64,000 nucleotides of DNA from Sphingomonas spermidinifaciens (GTDB lineage: Bacteria; Pseudomonadota; Alphaproteobacteria; Sphingomonadales; Sphingomonadaceae). Position 1 is the first letter of the stretch. Each line of letters opens with the position of its first letter. The notes below the pieces were generated by a model that worked only from the letters and a program-made list of their open reading frames with translations, had not been told where the DNA came from and searched no databases. The position numbers and the translations under genes are program-made. The stretch lies in the NCBI RefSeq assembly GCF_002351485.1, contig NZ_NWMW01000001.1, positions 1,054,001-1,118,000 on the forward strand. The letters are read 5' to 3'. Positions 29,465-37,226 of this stretch are shown one piece after another.

Positions 29465-31063
29465 ATGGCCCTGTCGCTGCGTCACTGGCTGATCCTCGCG
29501 CTGATCCCGGTCGGGCTCTACCTCGCGCTGTTCGATCCCCTCACGCTGGATCCACGCGCAGTGGGATGGCTGATCCGCGGGACCGACAATGGCGAGAATG
29601 CGCTTGGCCTCCACGCCTTTCTCCGCGACCCGGCGGGCGGCTGGTGGCCAGCGACCACAATGCTCAACGCGCCCGAGGGCGTGACGCTGCTGTTCACCGA
29701 CAGCAACCCTTTGGTCGCGTTGCTGCTGCGCCCGTTCGCCGATTGGCTGCCCGCCGATTTCCAGTTCGTAGGTCCCTGGATCCTCGCCTGCCTCCTCCTC
29801 CACGCGCTGTTCGCCGCGCTGCTGCTGCGCGACCATGCGCCGAGCTTCGTCGCGCTTTGGTGCGGCGTCGCGCTGTTCCTGCTCGTGCCCACGCTCGCCA
29901 ACCGCTTCCTCCACGCCAACCTCATGGCGCACTGGCTGGTCCTGTGGAGCCTGTGGCTGTTCTTTGATCCTCGCCGCGCGGGCAACCTCATCTGGTGGGC
30001 GGCAGCGATGGTCGTCGCGGCGCTGGTCCACAACTATCTGCTGCTGATGGTCGCGGCGATCTTCGCCAGCGCGATGGTCGAGCGGTTCGCGGCCGGCGAC
30101 TGGTCCAGCCGTCTTCGCCTGACTGCGGGCTCGGCGGCGATCCTCGCGCTCGTGGCGCTGATCGCACGCGCGCATGGCGCGGGCGGCGAGTTCGAGGTGA
30201 CGGGCTCCTACGGAGCCTTCGCGATGAGCCTCGACGCGCTCTGGAATCCCGCCAATCCGAGCTACTCGACCTTCCTCCCAGCCACACCGCAGCGCCAGGG
30301 CCGCGGGTTCGAAGGGTTCCAGTATCTCGGCGTCGGCCTGCTCGTGCTGATCCCCGCGGCGCTCGCCATCCGTCTCGGCAAGGGCAGCGCGGGCTCGGAT
30401 CTCAACCGCCTGGTCTGGCTGCTTCCCGCCCTCCTGGTCCTCACCGCGCTCGCGATCACGCCGGCGATCGACATCGCCGGTGAGAAGCTGCTGCGCCTGC
30501 CCATCCCCACGATGCTCGACGCGCCGCTCGACATGGTCCGCGCGTCGGGCCGGCTGTTCTGGCCCGCCGCCTATGTGCTGGTACTGGTGGCGGTTCGCTT
30601 CGCCTATCGGCTGCGCCACGACCGCGCGACCCTGTTGCTGGCGAGCGTCACCGCGTTGCAGCTGCTCGACCTGTCGGGCCTGATCCGCGCCGTCCATGCG
30701 GCCAGCGCCGACCGCCGGCCGACCTACGTCCGCACCCCCTCGCCCCGCTGGGACGCGCTGGTCGCCGCCGCCGACGACGTCACGCTCGCACCTGCGGACG
30801 CGATCGCCGATCTCCAGCTCTATCAGGAGCTTGCATGGCGTGCCGTGTCCGCCGGCAAGCCCATCCGCCATGTCTATGCCGCGCGCACGTCGCTGCCCAC
30901 CCGGACGCGGCTGATGCTGGAGGATCAGGACTTCGCCAAGGGGCGCCTCGAACCCCGACGCCTCTATGTCCTCTTGCCCGGCGCGCCGCTGCCGCCCGGC
31001 GCGCGGGCGCGGCTGGTCACGATCGACGGCATTCGCGTGCTCGCGCCCGACCGTTCACGATAG
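29465..31063 (+). CDS. Polytopic membrane protein, DUF6311/GT-C-like
   Basis: 532-residue protein with about ten membrane segments and a soluble C-terminal domain (residues ~390-532). The region GLHAFLRDPAGGWWPATTML, the long loop with LWNPANPSYSTFLPATPQR and the motif MVRASGRLFWPAAYVLVLVA match DUF6311-type sugar-transferase-like membrane proteins. The specific reaction is unknown. The ATG giving MALSLRHWLIL is chosen; upstream in-frame sequence is unlike coding sequence. Confidence 0.75.
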   Translation: MALSLRHWLILALIPVGLYLALFDPLTLDPRAVGWLIRGTDNGENALGLHAFLRDPAGGWWPATTMLNAPEGVTLLFTDSNPLVALLLRPFADWLPADFQFVGPWILACLLLHALFAALLLRDHAPSFVALWCGVALFLLVPTLANRFLHANLMAHWLVLWSLWLFFDPRRAGNLIWWAAAMVVAALVHNYLLLMVAAIFASAMVERFAAGDWSSRLRLTAGSAAILALVALIARAHGAGGEFEVTGSYGAFAMSLDALWNPANPSYSTFLPATPQRQGRGFEGFQYLGVGLLVLIPAALAIRLGKGSAGSDLNRLVWLLPALLVLTALAITPAIDIAGEKLLRLPIPTMLDAPLDMVRASGRLFWPAAYVLVLVAVRFAYRLRHDRATLLLASVTALQLLDLSGLIRAVHAASADRRPTYVRTPSPRWDALVAAADDVTLAPADAIADLQLYQELAWRAVSAGKPIRHVYAARTSLPTRTRLMLEDQDFAKGRLEPRRLYVLLPGAPLPPGARARLVTIDGIRVLAPDRSR

Positions 31064-31242
31064 CTGCAAACGCTGGCAATTTTATTGCGGCTGTGTTAAA
31101 CGACGCACGACGGAGCGAAGATTCGCCCCGCCTCTCGGAGACGCACTCGCAATTTGGCCCGACATCGCTGTCCGTCCGCCAGCACGCGCTGGTGCGACAA
31201 GCGCCCGCATCGGGTCAAGGGTCCACGGAAAGGTTTGTAAGA

Positions 31243-31776
31243 ATGGCTGCCAAGGCGCTGTCCTTCGACGTCGGTGATTATGTTGTCTATCCCAAGCATG
31301 GCGTCGGTCGCGTCATCGAGCTGCAACGACAGGAAATCGCGGGGATGCAGCTCGAGCTGTACGTCCTGCGCTTCGAAAAGGAGCGGATGACCCTCCGCGT
31401 GCCGACCAACAAGGCCGAGAGCGTCGGCATGCGCAAGCTGTCCAGCGACAAGACGCTCAAGGAAGCGATGGAAACGCTGAAGGGCAAGCCCAAGGTCAAG
31501 CGCACCATGTGGTCGCGCCGCGCGCAGGAGTATGAGGCGAAGATCAACTCGGGCGACCTCGTCTCGATCGCCGAGGTGGTGCGCGACCTGTTCCGCGCCG
31601 ACGACCAGCCCGAGCAGAGCTATTCGGAGCGCCAGATCTTCGAGGCGGCGGCCAGCCGCCTCGCGCGCGAGCTCGCCGCGATGGAAGAGGTTGACGAGCC
31701 CAAGGCGCTCGAGAAGATCCTCGACGTGCTGCGCAAGGCGGCGGCGATCTACAACAAGGACAAGGTCGAAGCCTGA
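31243..31776 (+). CDS. carD: CarD/CdnL family transcription regulator
   Basis: 177-residue RNA polymerase-binding protein that stabilises open promoter complexes, notably at rRNA promoters. The N-terminal Tudor-like RNAP-interaction domain (FDVGDYVVYPKHGVGRVIEL) and the helical C-terminal DNA-binding domain (KVKRTMWSRRAQEYEAKINS) are complete. It is monocistronic, followed by a strong terminator. The ATG giving MAAKALSFD matches the family start. Confidence 0.96.
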   Translation: MAAKALSFDVGDYVVYPKHGVGRVIELQRQEIAGMQLELYVLRFEKERMTLRVPTNKAESVGMRKLSSDKTLKEAMETLKGKPKVKRTMWSRRAQEYEAKINSGDLVSIAEVVRDLFRADDQPEQSYSERQIFEAAASRLARELAAMEEVDEPKALEKILDVLRKAAAIYNKDKVEA

Positions 31777-31796
31777 TCGGGCTTACCGACCGGGCG

Positions 31797-31832
31797 AAAA
31801 AGGGGGAAGCGGGCAACCGCTTCCCCCTTTTT
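31797..31832 (+). terminator. Strong Rho-independent terminator after carD
   Basis: A perfect 16-bp stem (AAAAAGGGGGAAGCGG / CCGCTTCCCCCTTTTT) with loop GCAA ends in TTTTT. The A-run also allows function in the opposite direction. Confidence 0.93.
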
Positions 31833-31864
31833 CGATGACGGGTTGCGGACGATCCTGCCCAAGT

Positions 31865-31882
31865 GTATTATTTCAATAATAC
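31865..31882. promoter_or_regulatory. AT-rich perfect palindrome upstream of DUF2807 genes
   Basis: GTATTATT-TC-AATAATAC is an exact inverted repeat, conspicuous in GC-rich DNA, 20 bases before the start of the first DUF2807 gene. It looks like an operator for a dimeric regulator. No adjacent regulator is visible. Confidence 0.5.
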
Positions 31883-31902
31883 AGATCGAAGGGAGGTCGT
31901 CC

Positions 31903-32616
31903 ATGCGCTTCAGCGCCATCTTGCTCGCCATTCCGCTCGTCGCGTGCGGCAGCGGCTCGGCCATCGGCGGCAGCGATGCCGGACCGAAAGGCGAGCGCAG
32001 CTTCGCCCTGTCGGGCTTCACTCGCATCGCCAATTCGGCGCCCGCTGACATCCGCGTCACGACGGGCGGCAGCGGCTTCGCGATCGAGGCTTCGGGCAGC
32101 CAGAAGCTGCTCGACAGGCTCGAAATGATCGTCGAAGGCGGCGCGCTGCAGATCCGCGTGAAGAAGGGTAGCTGGAGCTGGGACAATGCCGGCTCGGCGA
32201 CGATCGAGGTCGCCATGCCGCGCATTGAAGGCGCCAGCATCGCCGGCGCGGGCGGCATGACGATCGACCGCGGCACGGGGGACTTCGACGGCGACATCTC
32301 CGGCGCCGGCGACCTGACGATCGGGCGGGTCGAGGGCGGCAATGTCAGCTTCAGCGTGTCGGGTGCGGGCGACGTGGCCGCCGCAGGGACCGCGCAGACG
32401 CTCAACGCGAGCGTCGCGGGGGCCGGATCGATCCGTGCCAGGGAACTGCGCGTCCGGTCGGCCGAGGTCGAGGTGGCGGGCGCGGGCAGCATCAACGCGA
32501 CGGTCGATGGCGACGCGCGCGTGTCCATCGCAGGGCTCGGCTCGGTCGATCTTGGCCCGCGCGCGAAGTGCACCGTCAGCAAGGCCGGGCTCGGCAGCGT
32601 CACCTGCGGCGAGTAA
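31903..32616 (+). CDS. DUF2807 exported lipoprotein-like protein
   Basis: 237-residue protein with lipobox-like VACG (Cys10 region of RFSAILLAIPLVACGSG) and a long right-handed beta-helix-like repeat of short strands (VAGAGSI, SGAGDVA, AGLGSVD). This is the DUF2807 (putative auto-transporter adhesin, head GIN) domain. It starts at an ATG with GGGAGG seven bases upstream, just after the palindrome. A related protein follows 37 bases downstream. Function unknown; surface or periplasmic location is expected. Confidence 0.85.
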   Translation: MRFSAILLAIPLVACGSGSAIGGSDAGPKGERSFALSGFTRIANSAPADIRVTTGGSGFAIEASGSQKLLDRLEMIVEGGALQIRVKKGSWSWDNAGSATIEVAMPRIEGASIAGAGGMTIDRGTGDFDGDISGAGDLTIGRVEGGNVSFSVSGAGDVAAAGTAQTLNASVAGAGSIRARELRVRSAEVEVAGAGSINATVDGDARVSIAGLGSVDLGPRAKCTVSKAGLGSVTCGE

Positions 32617-32653
32617 AGCTTGCGGGCACCGGGGCGCGATGCGATCAGGGCCC

Positions 32654-33340
32654 ATGCGCGCGCTTCTGATCGCCCTTGCCCTCGCCGTTCCCGCCGCTGC
32701 GCAGGCCGAGGAGCGGCGCATGATGGTCACGAGTTTTGATCGCGTGCGCGTCGAGGGACCGTTCGCGGTGGAGGTTCGTCGCGGCGCCACCCCGGCCGCC
32801 GTTACGAGCGGCACGCCGCGGGCGCTGGACGGCATCGATGTGCGGGTGGAGGATCGCACACTCGTGGTGCGGCCGAGCGCCAATGGATGGGGCGGCTGGC
32901 CCGATGCGCGCAGCGAAGCGCCGAGCGTCCTCGTCACCCTCCCCCGCCTGATCGATCTGCGCGTCGCCGGGGCGGGGTCCGCGCGCGCCGAGCGGCTGGA
33001 GGGGCTGGAGGCGACGGTGGCGCTCACCGGCGCCGGGCGGATCGAGGTGGCGGAAGTACAGGCCGACCGGCTCAACGCCACGTTGATCGGCTCGGGCGCG
33101 CTGACGCTCGCCGGGACCGCGCGGACCGCCCGGCTGGTGAACAACGGCGTCGGCTCGATCGAGGCCGATCGCCTGGCCGTCCGCGACCTCATTCTCCAGT
33201 CCGAAAGCGCAGGTGACACCCGCGCCGGCGCAAGCGAGACCGCAACGGTGGTCGGCACGGGCACGGGCAGCGTCAGCGTGATCGGCGGCGCGGCCTGTAC
33301 GGTGTCCGGTCCCGCCCCGATCCGCTGCGGTCGGGAATAG
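32654..33340 (+). CDS. Second DUF2807 exported protein
   Basis: 228-residue relative of the preceding gene with a cleavable signal peptide (LLIALALAVPAAAQA) instead of a lipobox. The beta-helix repeats are visible (AGAGSARAERL, TGAGRIEVAEV, VGTGTGSVSVIG), and both proteins end with a Cys pair around a G-rich turn (AACTVSGPAPIRCG here; AKCTVSKAGLGSVTCG in the first). ATG 32639, five codons upstream, is an alternative. Likely one operon with its paralogue. Confidence 0.83.
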   Translation: MRALLIALALAVPAAAQAEERRMMVTSFDRVRVEGPFAVEVRRGATPAAVTSGTPRALDGIDVRVEDRTLVVRPSANGWGGWPDARSEAPSVLVTLPRLIDLRVAGAGSARAERLEGLEATVALTGAGRIEVAEVQADRLNATLIGSGALTLAGTARTARLVNNGVGSIEADRLAVRDLILQSESAGDTRAGASETATVVGTGTGSVSVIGGAACTVSGPAPIRCGRE

Positions 33341-33753
33341 GACTGTATCCGGCATGCGGCAGCGGCACCAGGACGATCGGGTCGGAAAGCTGGCCCGCCT
33401 GAGCGCTGCGATGATCTCGATTGCTCCCGGCGCGGCGGCGCCAGCTTCGGCTGCCGTCCAATTGCCCGTGCTGAACCAACACTTCGCGTCGTCACCGCAG
33501 ACCTGTTCGATGTTGCAAGCGGCCTACATGACGGCGCGTGGCCGGACGAAACCCGCCACCTATCCGAAAAATCTCAGGTTCACGCCGCGCATCACCGCGC
33601 CCAGGGCATTCGTTCCCGATTATCGAGACAGCCTGCCGTTATCGAAGCGCGAGTTCGCCCATCTGGTCGATCAGCAATCGAGCTACGGCTTTCCGAACTT
33701 CAGGCCCGCTTGCCCGTGGAAGGGCGTGCCAGACAGTGTGCCGGTAACGAAGG

Positions 33754-33761
33754 GCGATGCC
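33754..33761. repeat. Left 8-bp target site duplication
   Basis: GCGATGCC immediately left of the element, repeated exactly at 37219-37226 on the right. Eight bases is a usual duplication length for IS1-family transposition. Confidence 0.92.
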
Positions 33762-33782
33762 GGTAGTGGGTCAGTTTGAAAT
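33762..33782 (+). repeat. Left terminal inverted repeat
   Basis: 21 bases beginning GGTAGTGGGTCAGTTTGAAA, identical to the reverse complement of 37198-37218. The GGT terminus fits IS1-family ends. Confidence 0.93.
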
Positions 33783-33822
33783 TGACGCTGACATGTCGCC
33801 TGAGGTCGTGCGATAAGAGCGC

Positions 33823-34053
33823 ATGGTCGAAGTCATTCATCTGCGAAAGGGGGAGCGCCCGCCGCCAAACCCCAAGCCCCTCGTGATTGAGGTGGTTTCA
33901 GATCGTTCTACGGAGTCGATTAAAGACAGCCCAACAGGCATGGTGATGCGGGTAAAGCGCTCATTGTACCAAAGCGCCCTCGCGAGCTTGTCCGAAAAGA
34001 TGCAGAACGCCGCGTCCGCGCAAATCTATGTGAGGGGGCTTTCTGATGAGTAA
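33823..34053 (+). CDS. Unrecognised cargo protein, 76 residues
   Basis: Short protein starting MVEVIHLRKGERPPPNPKP, basic at the N-terminus, with a helical C-terminal half (SLYQSALASLSEKMQNAASA). No family is recognised. It overlaps the next gene by eight bases in another frame, which supports coupled expression. First gene inside the left end of the element. It may be real or chance; overlap with a conserved-looking partner favours real. Confidence 0.5.
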   Translation: MVEVIHLRKGERPPPNPKPLVIEVVSDRSTESIKDSPTGMVMRVKRSLYQSALASLSEKMQNAASAQIYVRGLSDE

Positions 34054-34273
34054 GCCCCCCAAGCGCCCGCGCGATCCGAACCAGCTTGCGAAGGCGATCG
34101 TGGATATCGCCACGGGTGAAGCGACTGGCGACAACGCACCGGAAAGCCCGGAAACAGCCCGAGCTAGGAAGGCTGGAAAGTCAGGCGGGACGGCGCGGGC
34201 GGCAGTTCTGACGCCAGAGCAGCGCTCAAAGATCGCCCATGTCGCAGCGTCAGCACGCTGGAAAAAGAGCTAG
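34046..34273 (+). CDS. Small basic cargo protein with GG-x-ARA motif
   Basis: 75-residue protein that starts PKRPRDPNQLAKAIVDIATG and ends with a basic segment containing GKSGGTARAAVLTPEQRSKI and AASARW. Similar small proteins of unknown function, with an Arg/Lys-rich GG-ARA-LTPE-RS-IA tail, are common in alphaproteobacteria (recollection, not searched). The tail could bind nucleic acid. It ends convergently with the 34270 gene, with overlapping stop codons. Confidence 0.6.
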   Translation: MSKPPKRPRDPNQLAKAIVDIATGEATGDNAPESPETARARKAGKSGGTARAAVLTPEQRSKIAHVAASARWKKS

Positions 34274-34743
34274 GCAGCTTCGTCGTTGTCCCAGAACCGC
34301 GCCTCGTGGACATCGTCCGAAAAGTTGAACGGTATCTGGATTCTCGGCTGGTCGGGATTAGCGTCGTTGTAGACCTCAACGTCGGTGTCGAGCTGGACAC
34401 AATCGCCAACAATCCCCTTCCGTCGTTGCGCAAACGCCTTCTGCATGTGGTCGCGAGGCGCGTTGCCTATAATAGCCCACATAGTGTGCTGGACGCCGCC
34501 CTTGGTCACTCGAACGGCATGGTTGACTCGATAGCGCCGGCCGAGATGATCCGTGGCGTACTCTTCCCGAAGCGCGCGGCTCATTTCCTCTTCGAGCTTG
34601 TCATAGGGGTCGGCCACGGGAAGCGGAATCATCCCGCGCCCCACGCCCCACTTCAATGCATCCCGCGCGCTTGCGGGAACGTGGCCCATAACCTCTTCGT
34701 ACTCGTGCCAAATCTTCTGAAGCTGTTCATTCTTGGAAGGCAT
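34270..34743 (-). CDS. Unrecognised cargo protein, 157 residues
   Basis: Soluble acidic protein with recognisable blocks: YEEVMGHVPASARDALKWGV, EEMSRALREEYATDHLGRRYRV, HTMWAIIGNAPRDHMQKAFA and a C-terminal PFNFSDDVHEARFWDNDE. No catalytic motif or membrane segment is seen. It lies 11 bases downstream of the antitoxin/protease gene in the same direction, so it is probably the third gene of the higB-higA operon. A role in regulating or being cleaved by the protease is speculative. Confidence 0.65.
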   Translation of the reverse strand: MPSKNEQLQKIWHEYEEVMGHVPASARDALKWGVGRGMIPLPVADPYDKLEEEMSRALREEYATDHLGRRYRVNHAVRVTKGGVQHTMWAIIGNAPRDHMQKAFAQRRKGIVGDCVQLDTDVEVYNDANPDQPRIQIPFNFSDDVHEARFWDNDEAA

Positions 34744-34754
34744 CGCCTCGACTC

Positions 34755-35903
34755 CTAGAGCTGGACCGGAGCGGGAACGCCCCAGCCGTCCACAACTGCT
34801 GATTGCGCTACAAACTGCCGGACCTTTACTTTCAGGCGAGCAAGATACTCAGGACGTTCCATTAGGCGCTGAAGCTGCCCAACAACAATGCCAGGATGCC
34901 TCTGTATTCGGCGAGCGAAGCCAAGCACGTCCTTCTCCCCGATGTAGGGAGCCTTTCTAAGGAAGAAGGAGTTTAGTTCTTCCGTGGGAACGCAGAAGTC
35001 AGCGGCTGCGGCATTTGCTCTAACTTCCTCTGGAGGAAGGTGATGCGCATTATCCGACTGAAGGTCGGTATCGACGCTAACATCTTCGTCGCTTTTACCT
35101 CGCCCGTCCTTATTGAGAACATGTTCAAGCTCATGGCGGAGTACAAACCAGAAATTATCGATGCGATCGAACCGGGTAGACATTCCAACTACCGGAGTCT
35201 GATGGTCCTCCCAAAAACAAACGCCATCTATTTTGGCTTTGGGAAACGTCTCCACAATAGCAAATCGGACACCGCAATCGTTCAGGATACGCGGCACGTG
35301 ACGAACCTCTTCCGGGTCGACCATGTAACGCGGAAACTCGGCAATGGCCTGCCGCAGACGCGCCTCCGAATAGGCAGGAGTGATCATCTCTGAGCAAATC
35401 TGGCGTACCCGGAACAGCCAAGCGAGTTGAGCGGCGAGTTGGGCGGGAGTGTCCGTCGCGTAGTCGCCACTTTTTTTTGAGGCGTGAGCCATGTGGGTGA
35501 TCGCAGTGAGGTCGTTACGGCGGAAGAAGCGCATGAGCTGCGCTTCCAGCAATGGAACGTCCGTATCCTCCAGCCACGCGCGCTTGATCATCTCGCGCAC
35601 CGGGAAGATGCTTTGGAGCAACGCGCGGCGGGCAACCGCAGGATCAGGAGCGCGCGCCTTTGACATCTCGTAAGCGTTCTGAAGATTCGAGAAGAACGCA
35701 GGAGCCACGTCGAAAGCATCTCCAAGCGCCTTCGCCATCTCGGGGCTAATTCCGCGCTTGCCAGACACGATCATGTTGACCGTCTGCTCGGGCACTCCAA
35801 GAATGTATGCAAGGTCACGCTGCAGCCAATCACGAGCTTCCAGCTCTTCAGCTATAAACACGCCGGGATGAGGAACATCGGTCATGCAAGATGCAATGCT
35901 CAT
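34755..35903 (-). CDS. higA: HigA-type antitoxin fused to ImmA/IrrE-like metalloprotease
   Basis: 382-residue two-domain protein. Residues ~12-70 are a HigA/XRE helix-turn-helix (PHPGVFIAEELEARDWLQRD, VPEQTVNMIVSGKRGISPEM). The C-terminal domain is ImmA/IrrE (DUF955)-like with an intact zinc motif HELEH at residues 257-261. HigA normally represses its operon and neutralises HigB; the protease domain could add triggered cleavage, as ImmA does for ImmR. Start ATG 35903 is supported by GAGGAGGG about eight bases upstream; it lies 13 bases after the higB stop. Confidence 0.88.
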   Translation of the reverse strand: MSIASCMTDVPHPGVFIAEELEARDWLQRDLAYILGVPEQTVNMIVSGKRGISPEMAKALGDAFDVAPAFFSNLQNAYEMSKARAPDPAVARRALLQSIFPVREMIKRAWLEDTDVPLLEAQLMRFFRRNDLTAITHMAHASKKSGDYATDTPAQLAAQLAWLFRVRQICSEMITPAYSEARLRQAIAEFPRYMVDPEEVRHVPRILNDCGVRFAIVETFPKAKIDGVCFWEDHQTPVVGMSTRFDRIDNFWFVLRHELEHVLNKDGRGKSDEDVSVDTDLQSDNAHHLPPEEVRANAAAADFCVPTEELNSFFLRKAPYIGEKDVLGFARRIQRHPGIVVGQLQRLMERPEYLARLKVKVRQFVAQSAVVDGWGVPAPVQL

Positions 35904-35916
35904 CGCTCGGCCCTCC

Positions 35917-36213
35917 TCAGTGTATGTCATCAATGTCTATTACCAGAATCGTAGGTGGTCGTTGGTCATCTAATAGTCTGAAAACTATCCGGTACTGGTC
36001 ATTGATCCTGACGGATCGTTGACCCTCCCGATCGCCGCTCAGCTTCTTGTAGTAGAGCCCTTTCCAGTTCCTGAGCGTCCTCTCGTCCGGAGCGGCCTCC
36101 AGCTTCAGAAGCTTAAGCCGCGCCGCGGTGATGACCGAGATCGGCAAACCGAGCTTGTGAGCCTCGTTCGTACAAATGCGCGCGAGATGATCATTCGCAA
36201 ACTCGATCCTCAT
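35917..36213 (-). CDS. higB: HigB-type RelE-superfamily toxin
   Basis: 98-residue toxin of the HigB/RelE mRNA-interferase type, which cleaves mRNA on the ribosome. Family features are MRIEFANDHLARICTNEAHK, LEAAPDERTLRNWKGLYYKKL, GDREGQRSVRINDQYRIVFR and the acidic ending VIDIDDIH. Toxin-before-antitoxin order is the usual higBA arrangement. The higA ribosome site is formed by the end of this gene (TGAGGAGGG). Divergent from the transposase. Confidence 0.92.
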   Translation of the reverse strand: MRIEFANDHLARICTNEAHKLGLPISVITAARLKLLKLEAAPDERTLRNWKGLYYKKLSGDREGQRSVRINDQYRIVFRLLDDQRPPTILVIDIDDIH

Positions 36214-36270
36214 GCTGAATCGTTCTAGAGCTTCCCGGCACGATCGTCAATCACCTACTGAACGCCTGCC

Positions 36271-36288
36271 GTTAAACTGACCCTTATG
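36271..36288 (+). repeat. Internal IS-end-like sequence
   Basis: GTTAAACTGACCCTTATG contains AAACTGACCC, a 10-base exact match to the right terminal repeat and in the same orientation. It lies between higB and the transposase. With the left terminal repeat it would bracket the cargo in inverted orientation, like a degenerate end of a separate element. Confidence 0.5.
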
Positions 36289-36324
36289 CTTGACGCTAGA
36301 TCGGCGTTACGGCATACAGTTTCT

Positions 36325-37209
36325 ATGAACAGGCTCTCCACCGACGATCGCGCCAAAATCCTCCACATGCTTTGCGAGGGTATGAGCATTCGCGCCGTCA
36401 CGCGCCTCACCGGTGTCAGCAAGAACACGGTGGCAAAGCTGTTGGTCGACGCGGGTAAGGCTTGCGCCGCCTACCACGACGCCAACGTCCGCAACGTGAA
36501 GGCGAGCCGGGTTCAGGTCGATGAAATCTGGTCGTTTACCTACGCCAAGCAAAAGAACGTCGCGACGTCCAAGGATGCCCCGGAAGGCGCTGGCGATACG
36601 TGGACGTGGACCGCGCTGGACGCCGACAGCAAGCTTATCGTGTCGTATCTCGTCGGCGGTCGTGACGCCGAATACGCGCTGTGGTTCATGGACGATCTAG
36701 CCGCGCGCCTCGCGAACCGCGTCCAGCTGACCAGCGACGGCCATCGCGCGTATCTGGAAGCCGTAGAAGGCGCATTCGGTTGCGACGTGAACTATGCGCA
36801 GCTGGTCAAGATGTACGGTGCCACCGTTGGCGCACCGGGCCGTTACAGCCCAGCCGAATGCACCGGCAGCAAGAAAATCCGCCGCGAAGGCAACCCGGAT
36901 ATCGCCCACGTTTCGACAAGTTATGTCGAGCGCCAGAACCTCACCATGCAGATGCACATGCGCCGGTTCACCCGCCTGACCAATGCCTTCTCAAAGAAGG
37001 TCGAGAACCACGCCCACGCAGTCGCGCTCCACATGATGTATTATAATTTCGTCCGCATCCATAAGACGCTTCGCGTTACCCCGGCGATGGCCGCTGGCGT
37101 AGCTGATCGGCTCTGGGAGATTGCGGATATCGCCAAGCTGGTCGAGGATGCGGAAGCCGCCCCGGCGAAGCGCGGACCCTACAAAAAACAGGGCCAGATT
37201 TCAAACTGA
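36325..37209 (+). CDS. IS1-family transposase
   Basis: 294-residue DDE transposase of the longer IS1 type found in alphaproteobacteria. An N-terminal helix-turn-helix (GMSIRAVTRLTGVSKNTVAK) is followed by the catalytic core with Asp66 (VQVDEIWSF), Asp138 (LTSDGHRAYL) and Glu202 (TSYVERQNLT), and the family block RRFTRLTNAFSKKVENHAHA. The ATG giving MNRLSTDDR matches the usual family start; an in-frame ATG at 36286 is less likely. The last four codons lie in the right terminal repeat. No frameshift is present and the gene looks functional. Confidence 0.95.
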   Translation: MNRLSTDDRAKILHMLCEGMSIRAVTRLTGVSKNTVAKLLVDAGKACAAYHDANVRNVKASRVQVDEIWSFTYAKQKNVATSKDAPEGAGDTWTWTALDADSKLIVSYLVGGRDAEYALWFMDDLAARLANRVQLTSDGHRAYLEAVEGAFGCDVNYAQLVKMYGATVGAPGRYSPAECTGSKKIRREGNPDIAHVSTSYVERQNLTMQMHMRRFTRLTNAFSKKVENHAHAVALHMMYYNFVRIHKTLRVTPAMAAGVADRLWEIADIAKLVEDAEAAPAKRGPYKKQGQISN

Positions 37210-37218
37210 CCCACTACC
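37198..37218 (-). repeat. Right terminal inverted repeat
   Basis: Perfect 21-base inverse of 33762-33782; contains the transposase stop codon. Confidence 0.93.
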
Positions 37219-37226
37219 GCGATGCC
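37219..37226. repeat. Right 8-bp target site duplication
   Basis: GCGATGCC directly after the right terminal repeat, matching 33754-33761. Confidence 0.92.

Larger units (their letters stand above)
33762..37218 (+). mobile_element. IS1-family element carrying passenger genes (3457 bp)
   Basis: The boundaries are set by 21-bp perfect terminal inverted repeats beginning GGTAGTGGGTCAG and by the GCGATGCC duplication on both sides. Content from left: two small rightward genes, three leftward genes (unknown, higA-like antitoxin/protease, higB toxin), then a rightward IS1-type transposase whose last codons lie inside the right repeat. A transposase-only IS of this kind is about 1 kb; here some 2.5 kb of cargo has been added. 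Base composition of the cargo is visibly less GC-rich than the flanks. The intact transposase, exact repeats and perfect duplication suggest a recent insertion. Confidence 0.92.

Noticed and set aside
33354..33779. Complete 141-residue gene
   Set aside because: The last codons come from the IS end; the frame continues on the other side of the element, so this is the left part of a split gene.
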